Shown: positions 51,779 to 60,963 of the stretch, piece by piece
Layout: each line of letters begins with the position of its first letter
How positions within the stretch are numbered: the first letter of the stretch is position 1
Assembly (NCBI GenBank): GCA_022801595.1
Contig: JAAWSO010000003.1
Span: forward strand, 124,001-188,000
Direction of reading: 5' to 3'
Length of the DNA: 64,000 bases
Source: Clostridiales bacterium
Lineage (GTDB): Bacteria; Bacillota; Clostridia; Oscillospirales; Acutalibacteraceae
The notes under the pieces: model-generated
What the model was told of the DNA's origin: nothing
Seen by the model: the letters and a program-made list of their open reading frames with translations, nothing else
Database searches by the model: none
Program-made: the position numbers and the translations under genes

Positions 51779-54115
51779 TTAATGATTGTGTCCGCAGCAG
51801 TGAATGCCATGCTTGACGCGGTCTTGTTCTTCGGCCCGCTTGGCATTGTTCCATCGGTCGGTGGTGCCTACCAAGTAACCGGTAATCCGGCGAATCCGCT
51901 CAAACTTTGGCTCGCCGGCGTCTTCCTTCCGGTGGCATTTTGGGCATTCATTGTCAATGATTCCGTTGTACCCACAGCAGGGGTCCCGGTCTACCGGATG
52001 GTTCACGGAACCGTAACCGATACCGGCTTCTTTCATACAGCGAATCACCGACTCAAAAGCATCCAGATTCTTGCAGGCGTCGCCGTCTAACTCTACGTAA
52101 CTGATATGGCCTGCATTGGTCAAGGCATGATAAGGAGCCTCCAGGGAGATCTTCTTGTATGCCTTGATGGGGTAATATACGGGCACATGGAAACTGTTGG
52201 TGTAGTAATCCCGATCCGTCACGCCTGGAATATTGCCATAGCGCATCCGGTCAATCTTCACGAAACGGCCGCTCAGGCCTTCCGCCGGGGTAGCTAACAG
52301 GCTAAAGTTCAAGCCCGTGTTGTCGCTTTCATCCTCCATGCGCTGGCGCATGTGGGCGATGATTTCCAGGCCCAGATTCTGGCTTTCCGGGCTTTCCCCG
52401 TGGTGTTTGCCGGTGAGCACCTTCAAGGTTTCCGCCAAACCAATAAAGCCAACGCTCAGGGTGCCGTTTTTCAAAACCTCCGCTACGCTGTCTTCTGGCT
52501 TGAGGTTTTCCGAATGAATCCACACGCCTTGTCCCATGAGGAAAGGGTAGTTATACGCTTTTTTCCCGCACTGGATTTTGAAGCGGTGCAGCAATTGCTC
52601 CACAACCAGATCCATTTTTTGATCCAATAAATCGTAGAAACGTCCAATGTCGCCTCTGGCCTCAATGCCCAGACGAGGTAGGTTGATGGAAGTGAAGCTC
52701 AGATTTCCCCGGCCATTGACCACCTCGTTTTCCGGGTCATAGTGGTTGCCGATGACGCGGGTGCGGCAGCCCATATACGCGATCTCCGTTTCCGGATGGT
52801 TGAGCTTATAGTATTGCAGGTTAAACGGCGCGTCAATAAAGCTGAAATTGGGGAACAAACGCTTAGCGGAAACCCGCATGGAAAGCTTAAATAAGTCGTA
52901 GTTTGGGTCTCCCTCGTTGTAGCTGACGCCTTCCTTGACCTTGAAAATCTGGATGGGGAAAATCGCCGTCTCCCCTTCTCCCAAGCCCTGCTCCGTTGCC
53001 AGCAGGATATTCTTCATGGCCATGCGGCCTTCTGGACTGGTATCCGTGCCGTAGTTCAAGGAGCTGAACGGCACCTGAGCGCCAGCGCGGGAATTCATGG
53101 TATTCAGGTTATGGATCAATGCCTCCATAGCCTGATAGGTAGCCCGGTCCGTTTCCCGCAGGGCGGTCTTTTCCGCATACTGGTGAGCCTGTGCGGTTTC
53201 TTCCGCGGTGATGTTCATTTTGGTCGGGAGATATTCACCTAGGGCCTTGCCATACTGCTCCATGTTGCCCATAGTTGCCGGCTCCTCCACATCGGTCTGC
53301 ACCATCATGCACAAAGCGGTGGAGTCATCCGCATTCCGGCCCTTAGCAATCTGCAAGTATTGGGATAATGCCTTAAAATATTCCTTGCGGAAAGTTTTGG
53401 CTACGCCAATAGCCATGGAGTAATCAAAGTTGGGAACGCTCTGGCCGCCATGCATCTCGTTTTGGTTGGCTTGGATGGCGATGCATGCCAGCGCCGCATA
53501 GCTGCGGATATCGTTGGGTTCCCGGAGATAACCATGACCTGTAGAGAAACCACCTTGGAACAGCTTAACCAAATCAATCTGACAGCAGGTTTCGGTCAAG
53601 GCATAGAAATCTTTATCGTGGATATGGATATCGCCGCAGCGGTGGGCTTCCACCATTTCCTTGGGGATTAAATAGGCGTCATAAAAACACTTGGCGCCCT
53701 CAGAGCCATATTTCAGCATGGTACCCATTGCGGTATTGGCATCAATATTGGCGTTTTCCCGCTTGATATCCGCTTCTTCGCTGGGCTTGAAGGTCAGATC
53801 TTCATAGATCTTCATCAAGTTGGCGTCCATTTCCCGCATTTTCGTATGCTCGGCACGATATAAAATATAAGCCTTAGCAGTTTTCGCATAACCGAAGGCA
53901 ATTAATTTTTCTTCCACCACATCCTGAATCTGCTCCACCGACGGAACCGAAGCTGGGTCCAAGCTGCGGATCACGTCTACCAACACTTCGGTCAGTTCCT
54001 CCCCAGAAAGACGTTCGTCGGCAATGCGAATGTTCGCTTTGAACATCGCGTTGTAAATCTTCTGCGGATCAAAATCCACCACTTCTCCATTGCGCTTACG
54101 GATGGTTTGGATCAT
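51779..54115 (-). CDS. nrdD: Anaerobic ribonucleoside-triphosphate reductase NrdD
   Basis: About 778 residues. Oxygen-sensitive class III reductase. N-terminal ATP cone (IQTIRKRNGEVVDFDPQKIY...), the large barrel domain, and the C-terminal zinc site (CCGYNGIIDNECPKCHRK) with the glycyl radical segment RRITGYLVGT. I chose ATG 54115, which opens MIQTIRKRNG and follows GTAGGAG; the ATG at 54130 is a close alternative. The longer open frame to 54430 covers the promoter and is not coding. Confidence 0.97.
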   Translation of the reverse strand: MIQTIRKRNGEVVDFDPQKIYNAMFKANIRIADERLSGEELTEVLVDVIRSLDPASVPSVEQIQDVVEEKLIAFGYAKTAKAYILYRAEHTKMREMDANLMKIYEDLTFKPSEEADIKRENANIDANTAMGTMLKYGSEGAKCFYDAYLIPKEMVEAHRCGDIHIHDKDFYALTETCCQIDLVKLFQGGFSTGHGYLREPNDIRSYAALACIAIQANQNEMHGGQSVPNFDYSMAIGVAKTFRKEYFKALSQYLQIAKGRNADDSTALCMMVQTDVEEPATMGNMEQYGKALGEYLPTKMNITAEETAQAHQYAEKTALRETDRATYQAMEALIHNLNTMNSRAGAQVPFSSLNYGTDTSPEGRMAMKNILLATEQGLGEGETAIFPIQIFKVKEGVSYNEGDPNYDLFKLSMRVSAKRLFPNFSFIDAPFNLQYYKLNHPETEIAYMGCRTRVIGNHYDPENEVVNGRGNLSFTSINLPRLGIEARGDIGRFYDLLDQKMDLVVEQLLHRFKIQCGKKAYNYPFLMGQGVWIHSENLKPEDSVAEVLKNGTLSVGFIGLAETLKVLTGKHHGESPESQNLGLEIIAHMRQRMEDESDNTGLNFSLLATPAEGLSGRFVKIDRMRYGNIPGVTDRDYYTNSFHVPVYYPIKAYKKISLEAPYHALTNAGHISYVELDGDACKNLDAFESVIRCMKEAGIGYGSVNHPVDRDPCCGYNGIIDNECPKCHRKEDAGEPKFERIRRITGYLVGTTDRWNNAKRAEEQDRVKHGIHCCGHNH

Positions 54116-54305
54116 CTGTACTCCTACCATGGTGTGATACCTCTTTTCTTTTATCGCAGGCCCCTGCTCCAATGCCCCTAAAAGGGGCAATTGGGGTAGA
54201 TCCAGCCTCTCTTGATCGAAATATAAGCCAGCGTTCCGCTCCAGATTTCTCCAGCCAAAATTTGGGAGAAAAATCAACCGGAACCTGGAATGCTTAGCAT
54301 GATTC

Positions 54306-54355
54306 ATTTTACTGCATATAGTGATAGTTGTCAAGAATAGCACGATATATTGTGG
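54306..54355 (-). promoter_or_regulatory. nrdD promoter with two NrdR boxes
   Basis: Leftward -35 TTGACA (54334-54329), 17-base spacer, -10 TAAAAT (54311-54306). Two boxes fit the NrdR consensus acaCwAtATaTwGtGt: 54340-54355 GCACGATATATTGTGG (13 of 16) and 54309-54324 TTACTGCATATAGTGA (11 of 16). Their starts are exactly 31 bp apart, the classic spacing. Box one covers the -10 and spacer, so NrdR should repress. Confidence 0.85.
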
Positions 54356-54402
54356 CGAAAACAGAGTAAAAAATTCCCGGGTGATTCCCCGGAGATTTCG
54401 TG

Positions 54403-54438
54403 AAAAGTCCCCAAGCTTCATAGGAAGCAAGGGGACTT
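54403..54438 (-). terminator. Terminator of the HxlR gene
   Basis: Stem AAGTCCCC/GGGGACTT with an inner AAGC pairing, followed leftward by TTTTC. Confidence 0.75.
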
Positions 54439-54502
54439 GTGTCGATTTTTCTTTTGTTTTTTTGAATTTTTTCAGGGACTATTCCTCTTGACAAAACAGC
54501 AG

Positions 54503-54928
54503 TCAAGAAATCTTCTTGGCCCATTCAATAATTTTACCAATTCCTGGTAAAAACCCTTTGCCTTCCGCTGTGATTTGATATTCCACACGCGGTGGGATTT
54601 CCTGGTATTGATTCCGCTGCACCAGACCATCCCGGCACAAATCCCGCAGGCTCTGGGACAACATCATATCTGTGATCGACGGCATAGCGGCCTTAATGGA
54701 GCTATACCGCTTTCCCTGGCCGTCACCCAAGGCCCACAAAATCCGGATTTTCCACTTTCCGCCAATCCGCTCCACCACCAGCTCCAAAGCTTCCCCATCC
54801 GTAAGATTGTCGGATGCCTCTGGCTCTATTTTTTGCGGTGTTTCTGGCAGACTCTGGGCCTCCTTTGGAACCATTGGTTCTTCCAGCTTTTTTTCTTTTT
54901 TCTTTTTCTTTTCTTTTTCTTTTTTCAC
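54503..54928 (-). CDS. HxlR-family winged-helix regulator
   Basis: About 141 residues. The HxlR domain covers about 45-141: LVVERIGGKWKIRILWALGD, RYSSIKAAMPSITDMMLSQSLRDL and DGLVQRNQYQEIPPRVEYQIT. The usual N-terminal Cys of redox-sensing members is absent. An unusual Lys/Glu-rich tail (KKEKEKKKKKEKK) precedes it. I prefer GTG 54928 after GGGGGGA; ATG 54946 lies inside that site. Targets unknown. Confidence 0.88.
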   Translation of the reverse strand: MKKEKEKKKKKEKKLEEPMVPKEAQSLPETPQKIEPEASDNLTDGEALELVVERIGGKWKIRILWALGDGQGKRYSSIKAAMPSITDMMLSQSLRDLCRDGLVQRNQYQEIPPRVEYQITAEGKGFLPGIGKIIEWAKKIS

Positions 54929-55106
54929 CAAGAATCCCCCCTTCATGGATCACGTTGTTTTTTTATATTTATATCATATCATTATGTTTCCAGGATGTAA
55001 ATGTTCCTTGGAAAGAAATCTCTGTTTTTCCTCAAAATTCCAGGAAATTCTTCCAATTTTTTGGAATGTGAACAAGATTGTTCACCAAACGTTCACCGAA
55101 ACATCC

Positions 55107-55135
55107 TGGACATCCTTTGGCAAAAAGAGTATAAT
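55107..55135 (+). promoter_or_regulatory. Promoter of the PrsA-like gene
   Basis: -35 TGGACA (55107-55112), 17-base spacer, -10 TATAAT (55130-55135). Confidence 0.78.
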
Positions 55136-55177
55136 AATGTGGAGATATGAAAAAATAACTCTGGAGGAGTATGCTCA

Positions 55178-56476
55178 ATGAAATTATGGAAAAAACTTAC
55201 CGCTGTGGTAACGACTTGCGCCTTAGCGGTGTCTCTTGCTGCGTGCAGCGAGGCGGCTCCCGCCTCTTGGATTGCAAAAAATGACAATATGACGGTTTCT
55301 GCCGGCGTATATCACTATTATCTGACCAACGCTTACTATCAGGCAAACATGAAAACTTCCGACTACTCCGCTTCTGTTTTTGACCAGGAGATCGACGGCG
55401 TAAACGGCGAGGAATGGATCAAAACCCAGGGCTTGCAGTCGGTGAAAAATTTGCTTCTGGTCGAGGACATGATGACCCAATATAAGCTGAAGCTCTCCGA
55501 TGAAGATAAGCTTGCCATTCTGGATCAGGTGAAAACCCAATGGAACGCCACCGGTGTACAGGAATCTATGGAGAAAATGAGCATTTCCCAAGATGACATT
55601 AAAACCGCAGTTTATGATTTCTCCGCAAAGAATACCACCGTGTTTGAATACCTCTATACCCAAGGGGAAAAAGCAATCCCGCAGGAGGATCTGGACGCCT
55701 ATTTCCAAGAAAACTACACAGGCTTCCGCTATGTCCTCCAGTCTACATACGAAAATTATCAATCCCTCTCCGATGAGGAGCTAGCTGCTCTACGCACCCA
55801 GTTTAACGGCTATACCGACGGCATTAAAGCCGGCTCTATGACCCTAGAGGATGCTGCCAAGGATCTCGCGGAAAAACAAATTGCCGAAGAAGAATCCACC
55901 AGCAGTAGCAGCAGTTCCTCCTCCACCCAATCTGCAGAGGAAGTGGCGGAAGATATTCTGCAATCCAGAGCCTTAAATCTGGATTCGGATGCAGTGAAAA
56001 ACGGCTATCCAGAGGAATTCATCACTGCGCTCACCGAAATGCAGCCTGGTGAGGTTCGCACGGTAGAAGCACAGGGATATATTATCACGGTCATCAAGGA
56101 CGATATTGTTGAGCGTACCAAGGAGCAGTTTTCCACTGCGGAAGGCAAACGGGAAATTCTGATCGACTGGAAGGGCGATGAATACACCCAGATGATGACC
56201 GAAAAAGCGGAGGCTTACGACAACTATACCTTGAATGACGAAGAATACCAAAAGAGCATCAAACCAATCTTTGAGCCGGATACTTCTTCCTCTGCTGTAT
56301 CATCAGGCACGGAAAGCGAGACAACAACCTCCAACGCAACCGGAAGCTCTTCCACAACCGGATCTTCGGAGGCTTCCTCTTCCAGCGCGGTTAGCTCTGC
56401 TGTGACTTCTTCCGAAGCGGTTTCCTCAGCAGTGAGTTCCGCTCCAGCACCTTCCGAAACATCCTCCACGACATAA
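55178..56476 (+). CDS. PrsA/SurA-like foldase lipoprotein
   Basis: 432 residues. Lipobox SLAAC places Cys23 at the mature N-terminus. The helical region (about 35-190) and the later QPGEVRTVEAQGYIITVIKDDI (about 290-312) match the SurA_N-like and parvulin-like layout of PrsA, but the prolyl isomerase part is poorly conserved and interrupted by a Ser/Glu insert (about 238-255). A Ser/Thr-rich tail (about 370-432) may cross the wall. It probably helps fold exported proteins. ATG follows TGGAGGAG. Confidence 0.78.
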   Translation: MKLWKKLTAVVTTCALAVSLAACSEAAPASWIAKNDNMTVSAGVYHYYLTNAYYQANMKTSDYSASVFDQEIDGVNGEEWIKTQGLQSVKNLLLVEDMMTQYKLKLSDEDKLAILDQVKTQWNATGVQESMEKMSISQDDIKTAVYDFSAKNTTVFEYLYTQGEKAIPQEDLDAYFQENYTGFRYVLQSTYENYQSLSDEELAALRTQFNGYTDGIKAGSMTLEDAAKDLAEKQIAEEESTSSSSSSSSTQSAEEVAEDILQSRALNLDSDAVKNGYPEEFITALTEMQPGEVRTVEAQGYIITVIKDDIVERTKEQFSTAEGKREILIDWKGDEYTQMMTEKAEAYDNYTLNDEEYQKSIKPIFEPDTSSSAVSSGTESETTTSNATGSSSTTGSSEASSSSAVSSAVTSSEAVSSAVSSAPAPSETSSTT

Positions 56477-56518
56477 ATTTGTTTAAGTCATTTACATTTC
56501 GATAAATACCCCTTTTTA

Positions 56519-56556
56519 GCAGCGTAACTTCTCCCCAGGAGATACGCTGTTTTTTT
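56519..56556 (+). terminator. First terminator of the PrsA-like gene
   Basis: Stem AGCGTA/TACGCT plus TCTCC/GGAGA, then seven T. Confidence 0.85.
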
Positions 56557-56582
56557 ATTCTCCCTCTCTCAGCAACAAAAAG

Positions 56583-56616
56583 AAAGCGCACGGAGAATCC
56601 TCTCTGTGCGCTTTTT
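56583..56616. terminator. Second terminator, CGCACGGAG family
   Basis: Stem AAAGCGCACGGAGA/TCTCTGTGCGCTTT with T run; it may also serve the convergent asnB. Confidence 0.9.
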
Positions 56617-56659
56617 CTTCTGTTTTGATTGGTATCTGCCCTTATCCTTTGGCTTGCTT

Positions 56660-58543
56660 CTAACGGCCTTTGAAGTCGGGAACATCGCCTTCCATGTGCT
56701 TACCGTCCTCAAAGTAGATTTCATACCATACTAGGAAAATAAACAGGGTCCAAATCCGGCGGCTGTAATCCCGCAAACCATGGAAATGGTCGTCCAAATA
56801 GCCCACCAATTCCTCGGTATGGAAAAATTTCTTGGCAATGTCTGAGGTAAACGCCTCTTTAACAATGGTGTAATACTGCTTATCCCGCAGCCATACCCGG
56901 GTTGGGACAGGGAAGCCCAGCTTTTCTTTTTCAGCCGTTTCAATAGGCATCCGGCGCAAAGCCGCTTTCCGCATGGCATACTTGGTGTTTTCCTTATTTA
57001 CCCGCAGGTGGGTGGGAATGGTGGCCGCTACCTTGAACACCTCTTTATCCAAAAATGGCACCCGCAACTCCAGGGAATTGGCCATGCTCATCCGGTCTGC
57101 CTTGAGAAGAATGTCCCCAACCATCCATAAATTAATATCCAGATACTGCATCCGGGTCACGTCGTCCAAATGCTTCACCCGTTCATAATAGGGACGGGTA
57201 ATGGTCTGGGGACGGGTGGCATATTTTGGCTCTTTGAGCAGCCGACGTTTGTCCTCCATGCTGAACATCTTAGCGTTTCCAATGAAAGATTCATTGGTGG
57301 GATATTCGCCCCGGGTGATGAAACTCTGCCCACGGAAGCTTTTTTTGGATTTCTGTACGGTTTTGCGCAGCCAGGTACGCACGCTTTGGGGCAGCTTGCG
57401 GTAACTTTTAAAGACCCGAGGCTCATTATAAATGGTGTATCCGCCAAACAGTTCATCCGCTCCCTCACCGGACAAAACCACCTTTACATGTTCGCTGGCC
57501 AGCTTAGACACAAAATACAGGGCGATGCAGGAAGGGTCGGCCAGCGGCTGATCCATGTGATACTGCACCTTCTTAATGTTACCCCAAAATTCCTCGGAGG
57601 TGATGATTTTATAGTGATGATCCACGCCGATTTTCTCCGAAAGACGCTTTGCCCAGCTAATTTCATTGTATTTTTCCCCGAAGTCAAAGCCAACGGTAAA
57701 AGTCTTTTGATCGGCGAAATAGGTGGAAACGTAGCTGGAATCTACCCCGCTGGACAGGAAACAGCCCACTTCCACGTCACTGATCTTGTGGGTATTCACG
57801 GAATTTTCAAAAACCGCAGCAATCTTGTCCACTGCTTGCTTTTCCGTCATGGAAGGATCTGGTTGGAACACCGCTTCCCAATAACGGGTTGTGGTGATCT
57901 TGCCATCTTTATACCAAAGATAGTGGCCGGGCATTAAGCAATACACCCCTTCAAAGAAGGTTTGGGGCGGCACGGCATATTGGAAAGAAAGGTAATTATT
58001 GAGGGTATCGTAATTGAATTTCTTCTCAAATCCTGGGAATTCCAGAATGCTTTTGATCTCTGAACCATACACAAAATGGTCACCTACCATGGCGTAGTGC
58101 ATGGGCTTAATACCGAAGAAATCCCGGGCCACAAACAGGGTTTTGTCCACGGTGTTCCAAATGGCAAACCCAAACATCCCCCGCAGACGATCCAAAAGGC
58201 CTTCCTGCCATTCCTCAAACCCATGGATCAGCACCTCGGAATCCGCATGGGTAGCAAACACGTGGCCTTTGGCCAGCAGCTCCTCCCGCAGCTCCCGGTA
58301 GTTATAAATTTCCCCGTTAAAGGTCAGCACCAGGGTTTTATCCTCATTATAAATGGGCTGGTCGCCCGCTTCCAGGTCAATGATGCTTAAACGACGAAAT
58401 CCCATGGCGATGTCTTCATTCACAAAAAAGCCGCTGCTGTCAGGGCCGCGGTGGGTAATTTTATCCGTCATGGTTTTGATGACCTCATTGCTCCGCTGGT
58501 CGCGGTCTATGATTTCACCGGTGAATCCACACAATCCGCACAT
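56660..58543 (-). CDS. asnB: Asparagine synthase (glutamine-hydrolysing)
   Basis: 627 residues. N-terminal class II glutaminase with Cys2 as nucleophile (MCGLCGFTGEI), HRGPDSSGF and FNGEIYNYRELREEL. The synthetase domain has the PP-loop SSGVDSSYVS near 257 and VVLSGEGADELFGGY. Full length. ATG 58543 is fixed by the need for Cys2. It is the last gene of the leftward operon (unknown)-mnmA-CpXC-asnB, 33 bp after the CpXC gene. Confidence 0.97.
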   Translation of the reverse strand: MCGLCGFTGEIIDRDQRSNEVIKTMTDKITHRGPDSSGFFVNEDIAMGFRRLSIIDLEAGDQPIYNEDKTLVLTFNGEIYNYRELREELLAKGHVFATHADSEVLIHGFEEWQEGLLDRLRGMFGFAIWNTVDKTLFVARDFFGIKPMHYAMVGDHFVYGSEIKSILEFPGFEKKFNYDTLNNYLSFQYAVPPQTFFEGVYCLMPGHYLWYKDGKITTTRYWEAVFQPDPSMTEKQAVDKIAAVFENSVNTHKISDVEVGCFLSSGVDSSYVSTYFADQKTFTVGFDFGEKYNEISWAKRLSEKIGVDHHYKIITSEEFWGNIKKVQYHMDQPLADPSCIALYFVSKLASEHVKVVLSGEGADELFGGYTIYNEPRVFKSYRKLPQSVRTWLRKTVQKSKKSFRGQSFITRGEYPTNESFIGNAKMFSMEDKRRLLKEPKYATRPQTITRPYYERVKHLDDVTRMQYLDINLWMVGDILLKADRMSMANSLELRVPFLDKEVFKVAATIPTHLRVNKENTKYAMRKAALRRMPIETAEKEKLGFPVPTRVWLRDKQYYTIVKEAFTSDIAKKFFHTEELVGYLDDHFHGLRDYSRRIWTLFIFLVWYEIYFEDGKHMEGDVPDFKGR

Positions 58544-58576
58544 ATTTTTCTAGTTCCTCTCGCATTTGTTTTTGCT

Positions 58577-59227
58577 CTACTTCCCTCTGCTCTGTACCGC
58601 TTCCAGCATGAGCTGGGCAGTTTCCAGATTAACGCTCAGAAAGTCTTTGCTGTCTGATTTAAACTTCAGATTATCCACCATGGCCTTGGTCTGCCGATAC
58701 AGCTCAAAGCGGGTCCGTTCGTACAGCGGCTCCGCTTCCTCTTCAAAATAGAAAACGAATTCAATCAAGTCAATCTCTTCGTCTGCACGGCAAAAATAGG
58801 CTTGCTGGGGCACCATTTGCTTCCGGTTTTCGACTACCTTAAGCACCGCAATTTTCGCCAGCTCTACCGCCGCGTCATTGAGGCCCGCTTCAAAAATCAA
58901 TACCTTTTCTTTCAGCTCTTCTACCCGGGTCACAATGCGTTTTTTCGTCCCGGTGGGGATGTCCGCATCATACTTGTGAAAAGAAGGCTCCTTGGGATTG
59001 GGCTCCAAAAAAATCACAAAGCCGTTTTTATGGTCATGATAGAGGCAGGGATACACCAATTGCATTTCATATCCGCACTCCGGGCATTTCCAACAAAAAA
59101 GAGATTCGTCCAGCACCTTTTCCCGCAGTTCCGGTTCATCCCCCCCTGGAATCCCCGGCCACAGCTTGGTATTCTCCGCCACCCCGCAGCTTGGGCAACG
59201 GATTTCTTTATTCAAACAGGTTGACAT
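58577..59227 (-). CDS. CpXC-domain protein
   Basis: About 216 residues. Two zinc-ribbon-like pairs, CPSCG near the start and CWKCPECGYEMQ, with the P-rich link between them fit CpXC domains. The rest (HDHKNGFVIFLEP..., ELKEKVLIFEAGLNDAAVELAKIAVL) is typical of the longer clostridial members. Function unknown. I prefer ATG 59227, six bases after AGGAGGTG; the longer GTG start lies in that site. Within the mnmA-asnB operon. Confidence 0.85.
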   Translation of the reverse strand: MSTCLNKEIRCPSCGVAENTKLWPGIPGGDEPELREKVLDESLFCWKCPECGYEMQLVYPCLYHDHKNGFVIFLEPNPKEPSFHKYDADIPTGTKKRIVTRVEELKEKVLIFEAGLNDAAVELAKIAVLKVVENRKQMVPQQAYFCRADEEIDLIEFVFYFEEEAEPLYERTRFELYRQTKAMVDNLKFKSDSKDFLSVNLETAQLMLEAVQSRGK

Positions 59228-59271
59228 TCCGAACACCTCCTTTTTCCTTCAAATTTACGCAGATGATTTCC

Positions 59272-60339
59272 TTATAAAATCGTCCCGCCGCCGACAACCA
59301 AATTTCCATCATAAAAAACCACGGCTTGCCCCGGTGTAACGGAACGCTGTGGTTGGGCAAAAACTACCTGCACCCGTCCGTTTTCCAGGGGGGTCAACAC
59401 CGCCGGGGCAGGCTGGGCCTGGTAACGCACCTTAGCGGTCACTTCCATTGGCTCGGCCAGCTCCGGGATGGAAATATAGTTGACGTCGTCCGCAATTAGG
59501 ATATCCCGATACTGGCTGCCTTCCCGGCCCAGCACCACCTGGTTCTTTTCTGCATCAATCCGGGTGACATAGCGAGGCTCCCCAAAAGCCATGCCCAGCC
59601 CTTTCCGCTGGCCAATGGTGTAGTGAGTAATCCCCTTGTGCCTTCCCAGCACCGCACCGGTTTCGTCCACAAAATCCCCGGCCGGAAGGGTTTGCCCCGT
59701 ATGGCGTTCAATAAACCCGGCGTAATCTTTATCCTGTACAAAGCAAATTTCCTGGCTATCCGGCTTATGTGCTACCAAAAGCCCTTTTTCCGCCGCCAAC
59801 GTCCGCACCTGCTCCTTCTCGTAATCAGCCAGGGGGAACAGGGTATGTTCCAATTGATATTGGGTCATAGAGTACAGCACATAGCTTTGATCTTTGGCGG
59901 CATCCGCCCGCTCCAGAAGCCAGCGTCCCGCCTCATTCCGGCGGATTTTGGCATAGTGGCCGGTCGCCACATAGTCAAACCCCAACTCCACCGCCCGCCG
60001 CAACATAGCGTGGAATTTCACATGGCGGTTGCAGGCGATGCAGGGATTGGGCGTGCGCCCAGCCAGGTATTCCTCCGCAAAGTAATCGATCACCTGCTTT
60101 TCAAAAATATCAGTGAAGTTAAAAACCAGATGCTCCATCCCCAACTGATAGGCCACCCGACGGGCGTCATCCACATCATCCAGAGAACAGCAGCCGCCCG
60201 CAACACTGCCTTCCATCAACCGGTCGGGGCGCAGGCGCAAGGTGACGCCGGTTACGTCATAGCCTGCCTCCACCAGGAGCATAGCGGCCACAGAACTATC
60301 CACGCCGCCGCTCATGCCTAGCATTACCTTTTTTTTCAT
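59272..60339 (-). CDS. mnmA: tRNA-specific 2-thiouridylase MnmA
   Basis: 355 residues. Thiolates U34 of Lys, Glu and Gln tRNAs. PP-loop GMSGGVDSSVAA (8-19), catalytic Cys in PNPCIACNRHVKF and the second Cys in DSQEICFVQDKDY. C-terminal beta barrel with HYTIGQRKGLGMA. A CCSLDD insert near 50 is seen in some clostridial MnmA. Full length; 18 bp downstream of the unknown gene. Confidence 0.97.
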   Translation of the reverse strand: MKKKVMLGMSGGVDSSVAAMLLVEAGYDVTGVTLRLRPDRLMEGSVAGGCCSLDDVDDARRVAYQLGMEHLVFNFTDIFEKQVIDYFAEEYLAGRTPNPCIACNRHVKFHAMLRRAVELGFDYVATGHYAKIRRNEAGRWLLERADAAKDQSYVLYSMTQYQLEHTLFPLADYEKEQVRTLAAEKGLLVAHKPDSQEICFVQDKDYAGFIERHTGQTLPAGDFVDETGAVLGRHKGITHYTIGQRKGLGMAFGEPRYVTRIDAEKNQVVLGREGSQYRDILIADDVNYISIPELAEPMEVTAKVRYQAQPAPAVLTPLENGRVQVVFAQPQRSVTPGQAVVFYDGNLVVGGGTIL

Positions 60340-60357
60340 TTCTTATGTTCCCTTATT

Positions 60358-60963
60358 TTAAAACAAAGGAGGGTCCTCCGCCGTTCCATTGGCAGGATTT
60401 TCCTTGTCCTCTTTGATCTTCGCATTCAAATATTCCTTAAGCGCCTCATCCAGCTCCACTTCCAGTTCCTCGCTGTTTAGGTCTTCTGGATGCTCCGCAG
60501 CATATTGAGCGCGGGCGCGCTCCTTCTCCATTTGATGAATCGCTGCAATGTTATCCCAATCCGTGCCGGGGTTCATGCCTTCGTAGCAGCCACAAGAATC
60601 GCAGGAATCGCTGCATCCCATACAGTAATCATCAAAATTGTCCTCCGGCTGACTGTCATAGCCGTCATACTCGTAGAAATAGGCTTCGTCCTCGGTCAGC
60701 TCATCCAGCTTCATCATTGCCCGGCTAATCCGGCGGTTAGCATGATCCACTTCCAGACAGTGAAATTCCGTTTCCCCGTTTTCAGCATCCCGGAGGTTAT
60801 GGAAATAATATTTTCCCAAAGCAATGTACGCTTGGTTGGCATTGTGCTCCTCGTTCCGAATAATACTCTTGATCCGGTTAATGAGGGAAATCTTGCGGTT
60901 TTTATCCACCACATAATTGATCGCGCCGGACACCCCTTCGCGAAGGTTGTAAAATAAACTCAT
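60358..60963 (-). CDS. Hypothetical protein heading the mnmA operon
   Basis: About 201 residues; no family recognised. N-terminus LFYNLREGVSGAINYVVDKNRK and a helical region (NANQAYIALGKYYFHNLRD) precede an acidic part with a Cys cluster, CMGCSDSCDSCGC (about 112-124), that could bind a metal or iron-sulfur cluster. The tail is Glu-rich. No signal peptide. ATG 60963 follows GGAGAG; the longer open frame to 61092 lies in the leader. Its place next to mnmA could hint at sulfur transfer, but that is speculation. Confidence 0.75.
   Translation of the reverse strand: MSLFYNLREGVSGAINYVVDKNRKISLINRIKSIIRNEEHNANQAYIALGKYYFHNLRDAENGETEFHCLEVDHANRRISRAMMKLDELTEDEAYFYEYDGYDSQPEDNFDDYCMGCSDSCDSCGCYEGMNPGTDWDNIAAIHQMEKERARAQYAAEHPEDLNSEELEVELDEALKEYLNAKIKEDKENPANGTAEDPPLF

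Larger units (their letters stand above)
54116..54502. other. nrdD regulatory region and HxlR gene end
   Basis: The leader of about 190 bases precedes nrdD. The promoter and NrdR boxes lie at 54306-54355 and the HxlR terminator at 54403-54438. No gene is seen. Confidence 0.7.

Noticed and set aside
51779..54430. Longer 883-codon form of NrdD
   Set aside because: The extra 105 codons cover the promoter and NrdR boxes and have no NrdD similarity.
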